A DNA stretch of 25,637 bases from Physocladia obscura (lineage: Eukaryota > Chytridiomycota > Chytridiomycetes > Chytridiales > Chytriomycetaceae): positions 1-25,637 of the forward strand of contig JADGJH010000165.1 in NCBI GenBank assembly GCA_027596945.1, in the 5' to 3' direction. A model generated the notes under the pieces. It was not told the DNA's origin. It was given only the letters and a program-made list of their open reading frames with translations, and ran no database searches. Of the stretch, positions 1-10,937 are shown piece by piece. Position 1 is the first letter of the stretch. Every line of letters starts with the position of its first letter. The position numbers were made by a program, and so were the translations under genes.

Positions 1-63
1 TTAAACCAAAAAAAAAAAAAAAAAAAAAAGTTATTCTTTTTATTATTCATTCTTTACACTTAC
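1..63 (-). other. Start of intron 11 of the ABC transporter gene
   Basis: The donor GTAAGT sits at 63-58, directly after the exon ending in the IHQPR (H-loop) codons. The rest of the edge is intron, including a run of about 20 A on the plus strand near 10-29 (a poly-T tract on the coding strand). The acceptor is outside the window. Confidence 0.7.
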
Positions 64-2302
64 CGAGGTTGGTGAATTGTAAAAATAACAGTTTTCTGGG
101 CGTCATGTGCAAGGTCTGACAGAGTTCTAATCACTGATAATGCGTTATATGAATCTAAGCCACTGAAAAGCAAATTTTTTCAATAATAAACCTATTCTGA
201 TAAAGATTTCACCTTGTCGGTTCATCTAACACAATTACAGCAGGACTTGTAACAAGTTCAACACCAATACTGACCCTCCGTTTCTCTCCACCCGATATAC
301 CTCGTTTTCCGTGACCACCAACACGCACATCTGCAACGTGGGTTAACCCAAGCGCCGCCATGACTTCTTCGACGCGTTTCTTTTTTTCGCGTGTTGGGAC
401 AGATTCTGGAAGACGCAGTTGTGCCGAAAACATCAATGTTTCGCGAACTGTCAGCGTTGGCATTAATACATCTTCTTGATCCACAAATCCTGTATTTATT
501 TAGTTAACTTTTTGAAGACATGTTCATAAAGCTTTGTTACCAATTACATTTCGCATAATTTCTGGCGACACAACAACATTGTCAAACTGAATGGATCCTG
601 TCACTGTCCCTGATTTTGTTTTTCCTGCGAGAATGTCCAAAAAGGTTGACTTTCCAGCACCTTTCAAATATATTCAAAAGAAATTAATGATGGTAAACGT
701 ATAGCCTGGAAAAAAATGGCACCTGATGGACCCATGATTGCCAAAATATTTCCTGGATTAACGAACCCAGAAACCCCATTAATGATAGATTTTTTATTAC
801 GCGTAAGCGTGTATCCGATGCTTTCAAATTTGATTCCCAATCCCTGTTTTGGCGGCGATTCAGGCTGATTTTTGGCTCTTTGGTGGTGAACTAAAGACCA
901 AATCAAGCCTTCAATATTTTTGAGATATTTTCGATTCAAAAATTAGAAAAATTTAAAAAATAAAAAATAAAAAAAACCTGATAAAGCGATAGCAATAATG
1001 AAGGAAGCAGCAGCAACAGCAGCAATTTCAATTGTGTTGAGTCCTGTTGCTGCCATTTCAATCAAGTAAGGATCATCAGATGGTGCAGCGCATTCTCCAA
1101 AAGTACATGGATTGAGATCGAATCCTTTCGGAAACAGGTCGGCAAAAAATTCGACTATAAATCAAAATCCGAAAAAAAGAAAAAGAGAAAAAAGCAGACT
1201 AAGTGAATTGGTAAAAATTATTGAGAAATCTAATACAATACGCAGTGCAACTTCCTGTAGCCTGATCATTTTTGTCTGTCAGGCATGTCAAAAGAAATCC
1301 ATGTTTGGCTGCAGCAATAGAAGATGCCAGATTTGCAGTTGAGCCCGGACCTCCACAGAAGGCAGGATTTCCCACACATCGACATGACAGATCTGTGCAT
1401 CTCCAAGAATATAGTCCGTTATTCAGATATTGTTTGCATGTTGTCATATAGCAAGTGAATTGCTCCACCTGATCATACCATACTAGTGTTTCGGTTTTTT
1501 ATGCGTGTAAATAAATTAGAGCGAGACTGGGGATGGAAACTAACAGCTTGCAAGTGTTGTTTGAGCCGTTTTATCTCGATCAAGAGTGAGAAGAGTTGTT
1601 CCGGAATAAAATAATTTCAGTAAAGGTTCTGTATATTGAAAACTTTAATTATAAGTCGGCAAAGGCTTTAAAATAAACACTCTACGGTTCACTTGGCATT
1701 GTATTGAGCCTGTTCGGAAGAGTTTTGGGGTCTGGTTGCAAATCGGCGTTTCAGTTGACCACGAGAGTTGACAATCTACGGCATGAGTGCAAACTAACAA
1801 AAGAAATTGAATATCAAACAATAGGGAAGCAGATAATCCAAACTGTTGCAGTTGACACCAATAAAATTTGAGTCACAAGAACATGGTATGCTAGTTCGTA
1901 AAGGTCGCAGATAGTTTGCAGTGTTTGGCGATCCGCAGACTGGAAATATTTTATTTTCTTGGATCTGTCGAGGTTATCCACAAACCTGGAGTATTACAGT
2001 CAATATCGCCAAATCCGATCATACAATTGCAAGTGCTCCCGCCGCATGATCCAAAGTTGCCACAAGTCTGAAAAGTATGTTGAGAATTTGCTTAACTGAA
2101 GATAATCTTATGTAACCTGAGTTGCACAATTGAAGCACACTGGACAAGTTCGTTTAATGAGGTGTGAGGACATATCATGGGACATTATATCATTGTCACG
2201 CAATTTAACAACGCTATTTCGAAATTTAGTCGCATAACTTTCTTGTGTCAAAATTGAAAACAGTAGCAGTGTATATTGTGATGGAGTTGATAATTTGAGC
2301 AT
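64..2302 (-). CDS. ADP1: ABCG-family ABC transporter, ADP1-like, 5' part (runs off left edge)
   Basis: Half-transporter of the ABCG/White family with a Cys-rich, EGF-like ectodomain as in yeast Adp1; substrate unknown. Exons on the minus strand: 2302-2117, 2067-1986, 1939-1844, 1793-1686, 1628-1545, 1482-1237, 1154-978, 908-723, 660-541, 489-213, 162-64; a donor GT follows at 63 and the next exon is outside. The reading frame is continuous for 553 aa. Residues 1-24 look like a signal peptide. Residues ~53-270 hold Cys motifs ([31 protein letters not shown]). A membrane segment lies at ~305-325. The nucleotide-binding domain follows, with Walker A (GPSGAGKS, split by an intron), signature SGGEKRR (~494) and Walker B VIVLDE (~515). 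The C-terminal six-helix membrane domain is expected off-window. The exon 6 donor (1236) is the least certain junction; it was chosen because it keeps phase. The ADP1 assignment is by architecture. Confidence 0.85.
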
Positions 2303-2486
2303 TTGATCAATTGGTGATCTTTTCTCTATTTTTGAGACAATTTCACCATTTTCAAGCTACAATCGAACTTCAAAGCTGCACTTTGCTGTTTGTCAAATTC
2401 ATGTCTGACTTCTCCATTTCAAAGTGCTATTGTTTTTTGTATACTTTTTTTTTTTTGTTTGGTTTTTTTGGTTTCGATTGAAGTGA
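2303..2486. promoter_or_regulatory. Shared 184-bp divergent promoter region (ABC transporter / CMR1)
   Basis: The two genes start in opposite directions at 2302 (-) and 2487 (+), so both promoters and 5' leaders must fit here or overlap the genes. The side next to CMR1 has a long T-rich tract (about 2432-2473), a common fungal poly(dA:dT) promoter element. No clear TATA box or named operator was seen. The promoter role is inferred from position. Confidence 0.45.
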
Positions 2487-4169
2487 ATGATGCTGGGCGG
2501 AGACAATGACAACAACGGAATTTCGCTGTACGAGTTAGAGCGTGAGCAACGCATTGCTGAGCAGAACGTAATGCTTAAGTCGCTTGGACTGATTGCCGCG
2601 AGCCCCGCTATTGTCGGTCAACAACCTTTCTCACGTAAGAGAAAAGTGTCCGAAAACAGCAAAACAACATCGGGAGTTTCTGCCCGGCGCACGAAAAGAG
2701 AACCTACGAACAAACAACTGGACCAACAGCCAACTACCCCCGTCCGCTATTCATTGCGCTCGCGTGGTCAAGCTGCCTCGCTCAGTCTGGATTCCAATGG
2801 CGTGTTGTCCGAAGGCAATGCTGCGATGTTGGATTTACAACAAGTGATTTTATCAGAATCAAACTCTCGCGCTCGTGCTTTCGGTGATATCAAGTTCGAG
2901 CGGGATTCATTACTGGACCAGTTGGCCAGCCTTTCTGATTCATCTCACTACGCAGAGCCAGGTGTCTCGTCTACTTTATTGGAAAGTTCAAAAAGTAACT
3001 CTGCAAATGAGTATGCGTGCTTAAAGAGCGCATTTCCAGGCTCAGTTAAAGTTATTAAAGAAATGATTTTCGCTATTGCTGTGCATCCGTCAACGGTATT
3101 TCAGTGTTTGCTATTGATTTCAAAGCCGAAAATACTGAAAAAACATCTTCCCCAGGACAAACTACTTTCTTTTGTGGGTGATAAACGAGGTGCGTTGGCG
3201 CTATGGGACATATCAGATACAATCACTAAATCGAAGGACTCTACCTTCGATATTGATGACTTTAACCCTTCCGTAACCGTTTTTCAACCGTTCAAAAAGC
3301 CTATATCAAAAATCATCATTCCACAACATTCAACCAGTGTTCTGCTGTCTTCATATGATGGTTCAATTCGATCTATGGATATCGAGCGCGGTATTTTCAC
3401 TGACTTATTTGTGCACCCAAACCATCGTAACGAAATTGTCACGCATTTTGACCTGTCATACCCTTCATCGTATATAATCTGGGCAACAGACGGATCCGGC
3501 GCGTGCGTGGCAATAGATTCTCGCGAACCGGTGGAAATGACGCGCAAATTCCACCAACTGTCAGATAAAAAAATCAACACGATTCATTTAAACCCCGCAG
3601 ATCCGAATATTCTGGCTGTGGCTGGTCTGGACCGGACAGTCAAAGTTTTTGATATTCGTTACATGGGAGGAAATGGCCAGAATCATCGACGTAAAGTCGC
3701 TGATGATGCTAATGATGACGACTTGGTTGAACCAGTTTTTACGTTAGAGCATTCGCTTTCTGTAAATTCGGCCTATTGGGATCCCAGTGGAAAGGATCTG
3801 CTGTCAACTTCCTTTGATGATTCAATTGGGCTGTGGAAAAATGTTTTGAAATCTCGCGAGGCTGGGCTTTTGAAGATTAAACATAATAATCAGACTGGTC
3901 GATGGGTGCAAAAATTTAAAGCAGTTTGGAGAGGGCAGGATGGATTTTACAATGATAGGCAGAAAGCTGCAGCAGAAATTGTATTGCCTTCAGCAATTGT
4001 TGTTGGAAATATGCAACGCGCTGTTGATTTGTATGGGCCAAATGGGATTCGACTAGCATCACTAACAGATGTTTCGTTGACAGCGATTCCGGCAGTGAAT
4101 GTATTTCATCCTTATTTGAACATAATTGTTTCTGGTAATGCAAGCGGCCGCATGAATGTGTGGAATTAA
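2487..4169 (+). CDS. CMR1: WD40 protein, DNA damage-binding protein CMR1 / WDR76 family
   Basis: Nuclear WD40 protein of 560 aa with no intron; yeast Cmr1 has 522 aa and human WDR76 626 aa. Family members associate with chromatin and DNA-damage foci. The N-terminal ~180 residues are polar, with basic stretches suitable as nuclear localisation signals (RKRK near residue 52, RRTKR near 68). WD repeats follow, with SFVGDKRGALALWDI, SSYDGSIRSMDIE and DRTVKVFDIRYMGG. The family hallmark HNNQTGRW is at about residue 465, and the C-terminal repeats include VVGNMQR and SGNASGRMNVW, close to the CMR1 consensus. The start is the first of two adjacent ATGs. The gene converges on the IBTK-like gene with 85 bp between the stops, so the 3' UTRs probably overlap. 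It is the only intronless gene in the window. Confidence 0.92.
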   Translation: MMLGGDNDNNGISLYELEREQRIAEQNVMLKSLGLIAASPAIVGQQPFSRKRKVSENSKTTSGVSARRTKREPTNKQLDQQPTTPVRYSLRSRGQAASLSLDSNGVLSEGNAAMLDLQQVILSESNSRARAFGDIKFERDSLLDQLASLSDSSHYAEPGVSSTLLESSKSNSANEYACLKSAFPGSVKVIKEMIFAIAVHPSTVFQCLLLISKPKILKKHLPQDKLLSFVGDKRGALALWDISDTITKSKDSTFDIDDFNPSVTVFQPFKKPISKIIIPQHSTSVLLSSYDGSIRSMDIERGIFTDLFVHPNHRNEIVTHFDLSYPSSYIIWATDGSGACVAIDSREPVEMTRKFHQLSDKKINTIHLNPADPNILAVAGLDRTVKVFDIRYMGGNGQNHRRKVADDANDDDLVEPVFTLEHSLSVNSAYWDPSGKDLLSTSFDDSIGLWKNVLKSREAGLLKIKHNNQTGRWVQKFKAVWRGQDGFYNDRQKAAAEIVLPSAIVVGNMQRAVDLYGPNGIRLASLTDVSLTAIPAVNVFHPYLNIIVSGNASGRMNVWN

Positions 4170-4254
4170 ATTTTGATTGATTGTTAAATCTTTTTCACCT
4201 TAAGAAAAATTATCTTCTGTGTATTCCCACCAAAAAAAAAAAGAAAAAAAATTG

Positions 4255-7200
4255 TCATTCAGTTGTTAGCCCCTTCTTTCCTTTCCTTTTGTCTTTGTTG
4301 TATCGCACAGATCCATTCTTCAAAAGCTGCCCATTTGGAGAATCTGCTCTGATACGCTCAAGTTCCCATTCTCCATTGCGAAGAACCATGTCAACACCAT
4401 ACAATTCCTTCAATTCTTTTCGTTCCAATTCCTGCTGCTGAATTTCGGCAAACGTTGTCTTTTTGATAGTTTCGCGGAGATTTTGTTCGTTCTTCTGACG
4501 ATTCATTTCTTCTTGAAGAATGTCTGCTAGAGAAGGTCGTGGCAAAATCGAAACAGCTGAAGGCGAGGAAGAAGAGTTTGTAATAATTTTGCCTACAGGC
4601 GAAGTTCCTGTATGCTGGTTTGTCAAATTTTTTGAATTTCGGGATGTTATTGATAGCTCTTTTTTAAAACTGCCACATTTTGATACACTGCCATTATTAG
4701 GCGTTGGAGAGGTGGACGCACCCCAAAAATCAACAGTGCTAACCGGATTTTCCGTCCAATTTTGTGATTGTGAGCCTGACAGTTGCTGTGGAATGTTCCA
4801 GGGTGAGGAAGATTTTACCGGCATTATCATTTTTGTGATAGAGGCTGTTGGGGTTGCTGGAAGAACACCAGACTCTCGCTTTCGTTCTTTTTGGGATTTT
4901 TTTGATGAAGTTTTGATTTGAATATTTGTTACTACAGTACTAGCAGAAATAACCGGCGGAACTGATGGGGAAAGTGTCGGAGAAAATATCGGTGCTGCTG
5001 CTGTAATAGCTGGAGGAGTCATTTTTTTTGCTGGTGAGCTGCTTTGTATTTGACTGATTGATGATGATGGGCTTGAAGTAATATTTTGTGTATTTTTATC
5101 TACAGGCAAAGTTGAAACTTTTTTCGCCAGTTTAAGTTCACCAGTAGATGTCGTTGATTTTGTTGATTCAATTCGCATGATATCAGTGAGAGACGGTTTA
5201 GGTATTACAGTCGCATCTGTTGTGTTTTTTGCTGAGTTTTTCCATGCAAAATTAGGTGTAATAGGAGTGTCAGATTTTTTTAGCAGCGAATCGTCAAGGC
5301 ATTCGTCATACTTCCAAATCCGCTCATCTGAATTTTTAGTCGGCGCTGTATTTTCTCCTCTGATTGTCAATGGAGTTGAAACAGGCTCCAACTTTTTGGC
5401 GGCTCGGAAACGAATTCTCTCAGCATTTAGAGCTGCCCGACTCTTTGCAATCTCTGCAAGTGCTTTTGCTCGATCTTCTCTAGCCACAACACTATTACGG
5501 AAATTTTTTTCATCCGTCATGATTTGATTGACAATTGCGCGTGTTTTTGCATAAAACCCATCTAAACCACGAAGGTATGGGAACTTCTTTCGTTGCATTT
5601 CTTGAAGTGCATTTTCAATATCAATAATAAGGTTTTCTGGCACAGATTCTAAAGTTCTTGATTCAAGAAAAGTTGAAAGATTCCAGCACACTTTTTTTCA
5701 AAATATGAGAAAAAACATGAGAAAAAAAAAGAAAAAAGGAAAGAAATACAGCTTACAAAATTCAAGACATGATTTTTTCAACTGTCCGGCGTCATAAATA
5801 TCTGCAACCTCCAGAAGCTCAACCACATTTGTAAGAGCCATTAATTCACACAAAACTCGTGATATTTGTTCCTTAAGTCGGCCCAATAGCAATTCATTTG
5901 CAGCGCTCAAGATATCAATCAAAATACCCATATATTCTGACAAGGTTGGCCGTTGCAAGTTTTTTACCACAATATCGATTTCTGCATCCGTGTAAATCCA
6001 ATTAATCACAATTTCCATGACTTCTTTCGAAATATGCGATAAATCAACAGCAACTACCGAGCCAGAAACCAAATTTTTCTCACGCCTGAGCATCCATTGC
6101 GATTCTCCACTCAACATTGCCTCAAAAAATGGCGATCTGGCGGCCAATATCACTTGATGACACAACAGCTGTCCTTCGTCTTCGAGTTCCAGAACAATAT
6201 CTGAAATAGATCGCATGAATGGATCCGATAAACACGGTTCGAAAGAAGTTTGGAAGCGCGCAAGACTTGTCCCCGAAAGAGCAGAAATTTGATCAAGCTC
6301 AAACAGGCGGACAATGGCATAAAAATCGGTTTGGTTTTTCACATACGGGTTAATTTGTCGAGCTGTTGAAGTAGGTATCTTGACTGCCGAATTATTCAAG
6401 AGATTTCCAATGTTTGACTTCGGAAGATGCTCCCAATTCCGTGAAAATGAACCAGAATAAATCAGCTCCAGCGCGGAAGATAAGGCATTTGGAGAAAAGT
6501 TCGAGTTTAAACGAACAATAAATACTGGCCGATTCGCTGTCTCAACAGAATCGATTACGTCAATGGAAATAGCCTCATTTTCAAAATGTTTTGATTTTGA
6601 AAAGGAAGTGGATACTTTTTCAAGCATTCGGTTGAAAAACGGACTCCGTGCGCAAAGTATTATCCGATGAGCCTTAAATATATACTCAATACCATCAAAA
6701 GCCGCAGATAATTTAACGTCGTAGAATGAATCGCCCTCTGTTTCCTCGTTGTTTTGAGGCGGTAACGTTTTACGGAAATTTTCACGCAGGGTGCTTGAAG
6801 AAACAACGACAGGATCCGGCAGTTGATCGAAACGCACGGCAGCAAATGCACCGGAAATACTGGCAGATACTAGCTTAACATTGTGTAAATGAGGCAATTG
6901 CCTGAATTTAAAGTATATTGCATCTTTTCCGTTGCGTGACTCTTTAATTTTGACTTCCTTTCGTCTAAAAAATATTATTAAAATTGAGTAAATAGATGGG
7001 AAAACAAAAAAAAAGCCAAACAAACCTTGTTCCCGAATATACATGGCCACAGTCTGTGGCAATAATTACGGTTGAATCAATTCCAACAGCTACATCTCTC
7101 GCCACTAGAAAAGCTCTTCGTGCTTCCCAAATTCGTTTTGGCTTTGTTTGCGGAAAATTTATCTGTTGCCAAGACGCCTTAAATTCTTCAATTTCGACAG

Positions 7201-8791
7201 GCGGGGACCACATGTATACATCTCCTTCTTTTGTAATAGCTACAAATTGATGGTTTCCTGACACAATTTTGATAGCATTCTGAATAACAACTCGCTTAAT
7301 TTCATAGTTGGCGAAAACATAAATTTCACCGCGGCTCATCAAAATGGCGGTTGCGTTGTTCGTTGCAGAAACTTGTACAATTACACCGTACGGAAGTGAC
7401 GTAACTTTTCTCGGAGTTTGCTGCAACTGAGATGAATTTGCAATTTGATTGTATCCGAGCTGTCCGATATTCCAGCCCCACGTAAACAAAAGACCATCGA
7501 CCGAAAACGCGACTGTGTGGTACTTTGCAGCTGCAACACCAATAATTTTTTCTTTTTTGAGATTTCCAGTAACTTCGTTTGGCCGAAAGCTAGGTCTATA
7601 AATATCGCCGACAAGATCTGTCACGTAGCCTAATTGTCCCCACTTGTTCGATCCCCATGTGAATACTTCACCTTTTTCTGAAACTGCGACAGAATGATCT
7701 GGGCCAACTGACACGCAGTTCACTTTCGGGAGCCCTCGAACTAACGATGGAAGGAGGGCTGCATCTTCGTGTCCTAGCCCTAATCGCCCACCCGATCCAA
7801 AGCCAAATGAATAGAGATGAGTGTCAGTGACTATGACAGAATGATACTTTGATAGACCAACAGCAGAAATTTTGATATTGTGGTTTTCCAAAGAGTTGAA
7901 GGAGATCAAACTTTTAATATTTGAATGGGTGGCAATGTCTACTCGTTCAGGAAATGCTCTATTGTTTTCGTTTGAATGACCAAGTTGCTGAAACTCACGA
8001 TTTAAAAGTATGAAATAGCAAAAAAAAAAACAAACTGACGAAGTTGCTGTTTGATCCCCAAGTCCATACGGACGTAGAAAACTTGACATCTGTTTTTGAA
8101 TCACCTTTATCCGATTTGCCATCGTCTGTATCATCATCTTCACTTTTTTTTTTAGTAAAAGTTTCTTGGATAGTGCTGACGGAAGGTCGATCAATTGAAA
8201 ACTGTTCAGTTTGACAGCAGGTAAATTGAAATGCTGAAAAATTGGATGTTCTAACTTACATCTAGCAGATCAAAACACGTATTTCCATCTTTGCATCTGA
8301 TTGACAAATCTACATCTGGACACAATTGCAGAATTACCAATGCAACTCTAAGAAAACCAGAATGGAGTGACTATAGGAAGGTTGGATTAGAAAACAAACT
8401 GAATGAAAGAACAAGAATGAAAGATAACCAGATGCATGGGAGAATATCCAGACTCAGCATCGACGGCATTGATATCGACAGGTAGCGACGAGCGCTTTGA
8501 CTTAGGCAAGTTAGCAAAAGCTGTCAACAGAATCCTAACAGCATCGACGTTAACAGGAGCCAACGATAATATTGCAAGGGCCAATAGTGAGCGCCCTTCG
8601 GCATCGAAGGTAACAAGGGGAGCGGATGAGTACAAGATAGCGTTCGCATTAGCAATTGCCACTACTGAGGCTGATATCGTTGTTGTTGTTCGTGAGCTTG
8701 TATTTGCGTTCACTTCATTCTCTATGTTTTCCACCAGCGAAGCAAGCGCCGCAATATTGTTTCCTTTGATTGCGTGGATCAGTTGACGCAT
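4255..8791 (-). CDS. IBTK: IBTK-like protein: ankyrin, RCC1, two BTB domains
   Basis: Protein of the 'inhibitor of Bruton tyrosine kinase' architecture; animal members are CUL3 ubiquitin-ligase adaptors, and fission yeast Btb proteins are related adaptors. Exons (minus): 8791-8429, 8370-8260, 8201-8040, 7987-7026, 6964-5757, 5690-4255; total 1,413 aa (human IBTK 1,353). Ankyrin repeats occupy residues ~65-160 (DAESGYSPMHL, KDGNTCFDLL). RCC1 repeats follow at ~205-525 (VWTWGSNSNFQLGH, VFTWGSNKWGQLGY). BTB1 starts near 613 (YDVKL, AHRIILCARSPFF) and BTB2 near 786 (SDIVLEL, CHQVILAARSPFFEAML), then a BACK-like segment (CLEFLCWNLSTFLESRTLE) spanning the last intron. The last ~450 residues are Ser/Thr-rich and disordered, with charged motifs. 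The start is the ATG that leaves the divergent SMYD gene intact; an in-frame ATG at 8866 would overlap it. The target substrate cannot be read from the sequence. Confidence 0.88.
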
Positions 8792-8812
8792 TTGACTTTT
8801 TTTGTTGAAAAG
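8792..8812. promoter_or_regulatory. 21-bp gap between divergent start codons (IBTK-like / SMYD-like)
   Basis: Only a T-rich 21-bp segment (8792-8812) separates the ATG at 8791 (-) from the ATG at 8813 (+). It is too short to hold two core promoters and leaders, so each transcript's 5' leader and regulatory DNA probably lie inside the other gene's first coding exon. This is inferred from spacing alone. Confidence 0.4.
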
Positions 8813-10212
8813 ATGGAGATACGAAAGGATGAAAGAGGAGATCGATTTGTAGTGGCAACAGCTCATTTACCATCTGGATCAATAGTTTTGCGCGAAAAAC
8901 CGCGTGCTGCCGTAATATTTGCTGAATCCGAATTGAAGCTGCTTTGCTTTGAATGCTTGCTTCCAATCCCGCGTTACTCGTTCAGCAATGACAGCAATAA
9001 TTTCGATTCAAACTCTGACAATATGCCCATGTTTTGCTCTTCAGGCTGTCGTGCAGCTGGTGCAGCGTTCCTTTCACTTGTACTCCCCTTCCTAAATAAT
9101 CTCGATTCCTTGGAGCTCCTATCCCTTAAGCTCTTTCACGTGTTATATGGTGACGCAGGTGTCAAATCTGATTTTCTGGGCCTCAAAAGTCATATTGGCG
9201 ATCGCAATCGGTCTGCACTAGTCCTTCGATTACTCAAGTTTGCTGAGATTTCATCTTTTCTACAGCTTCCGAATCGCAACGAATCTGCTGTTCTTCTGAC
9301 ACGAATTTATTATCGCTTGACATGCAACAGCTTCGCCCTAAAAGCGACTAAGCAAAATTTTGAATACTCAAGTATCGAAACAATCACTATCGAATCCATA
9401 GGAACAGCAGTCTATAATTTTGCAAGTTTTTTCAACCATAGTTGTATACCAAATTGTATAGTGACATTTTCGGATGGTGGTATTATCGAAATTCGGTGTA
9501 CGGAAGAAATAGTATGCGGACAAGAGTTAACTATCAGCTACGGCCCCCTAGCAACTCGTATGCCACATAAAAGACGCCGCGTTCTTCTTTCCCAGAAATG
9601 GTTTTTTGAGTGTCGATGTCCTGACTGTTTAAACCCAAAGCAAGAAACCCATCAAGATGGCTTCAGGTGCATTACAAAGCTTTGTGATTTTCCTGTTCTT
9701 TCACGAGATTTTATTTGTGCAAAATGTGGGTCTGATAATACTTTACAAATTCAATTGGCGCAAGATGTTGTCAGTCATGCAAAAGAACTTGTATCAAAAA
9801 AAAATTTGAGTCAGGTATATCGGCGTGCTCTTGATCTCATATCTTCAGTTGTACATCCTTCGTCTAGCTTGCTTTTGAAATTTTCTGATCGTTTGGCCCA
9901 GGCCCTTGCAAGTGAAGGTTCCTTTTTATTTTTACTAAGTCATTTATTTTTTTCTTTAATTTTTTAAATCCAGGAAATTATGGCGAAGCTGCGGAATTGG
10001 TAAAGTCTGCTTTAGTGAAGCACAGAAAAATTTTTGGAGAGAGTGTGGAAGTTGCTCACGAAATGTTTAAACTTTGTTCTTTGTTGTATGCCACTCATGA
10101 CACTACGTCGCTAAAAACTCTTGTTCCTGAAACCCTTCACTTGTTCAGTAAATTTGGATTATCAAAAAATGATATTTGTCAATTGGAAGCAATGACATTT
10201 TTTGATCGGTGA
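8813..10212 (+). CDS. SET-domain protein of the SMYD family with reduced MYND-like zinc motif
   Basis: Predicted protein lysine methyltransferase-like protein of 447 aa. Exons 8813-9917 and 9974-10212 are joined in frame by a 56-nt intron. The split SET domain begins at the N-terminus. Cofactor/active-site motifs are NHSCIPNC (residues 208-215) and ELTISYG (238-244). The Cys-rich post-SET segment is CRCPDC (267-272), with a further CxxC (CAKCG) after it. Between the SET halves only C45, C48, C75 and C79 are left of the zinc region, so the usual seven-Cys/one-His MYND finger is incomplete. The C-terminal helical, TPR-like region (NYGEAAELVKSAL) is typical of SMYD proteins. The start is the first ATG. 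A splice pair at 10209-10266 would replace the last residue and add about 14 codons, ending at 10309. Substrate unknown; SMYD4-like is possible. Confidence 0.85.
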
Positions 10213-10937
10213 ATCTTGCTTGTAACTTCGAGTAATTCTTGAAATGCTCTTGTTTTCTTTTTGCAGCAAGATGTATAATATTAATAAATCAAATATGAAA
10301 AGCAAATGATTACCAACCTTTCTGGATCTGTTTTTTGGAAGTTGTTGAAACACAAAACAGCAGTGAGTCACTGATTCAAGATTAAACTCCAAAAAACTTT
10401 TTTCTTGACACAATCAAGATCATAACTCAGGAGAAACTGACTATTATCCCTTTAACTTTTGAACTAAAATTGTTTTTGTTTATTTATCTATAAAAAGCAT
10501 ATTCTAAAAGTTAACACTAATAAATTTTTTCCTTTTTAATGTAAAGTGTGCCATTTTGGTGAACCTCTCACCCAGAAACCAGAAAAAAAATCAAATTTGA
10601 AATATAGAATTAGAGTCAAAGTAAGGGACTTGTATGTGCTTACACTTGAACTTTTTTGCATGGTAAACTTGAAAGATGAGGATATTGGAGCAAGCTCAGA
10701 TGATGAGTCAAATATCAATGACCAGCCAAGTGTAAATGTCTCTAATTTAAAATTTAAACTAGTTATTATACTGTTATAATATAATTTTAGTGTTTTCCTG
10801 ATATATGATTAGAAAACAAGAAAAAAACAAAAAATCTATCTACCATTTTTGCAGTTATTACCCTACTCATATCTGGCTCATTGTTTTTCTTGTGTTTCAA
10901 TAAGATAGTATGCAGAGCGTTGTTTTTTGAGTTTCAT

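Noticed and set aside
1236..1241. Donor GTATTG at 1240 for exon 6 of the ABC gene.
   Set aside because: It would leave phase 2 and put the next exon (DLFPKGFDL segment) out of frame; the donor at 1236 keeps phase 1.
8774..8812. N-terminal extension of the SMYD-like protein to 8774.
   Set aside because: The extension begins at GTG, not ATG, and overlaps the IBTK-like start; the ATG at 8813 is the first proper start and leads straight into the SET N-terminal half.
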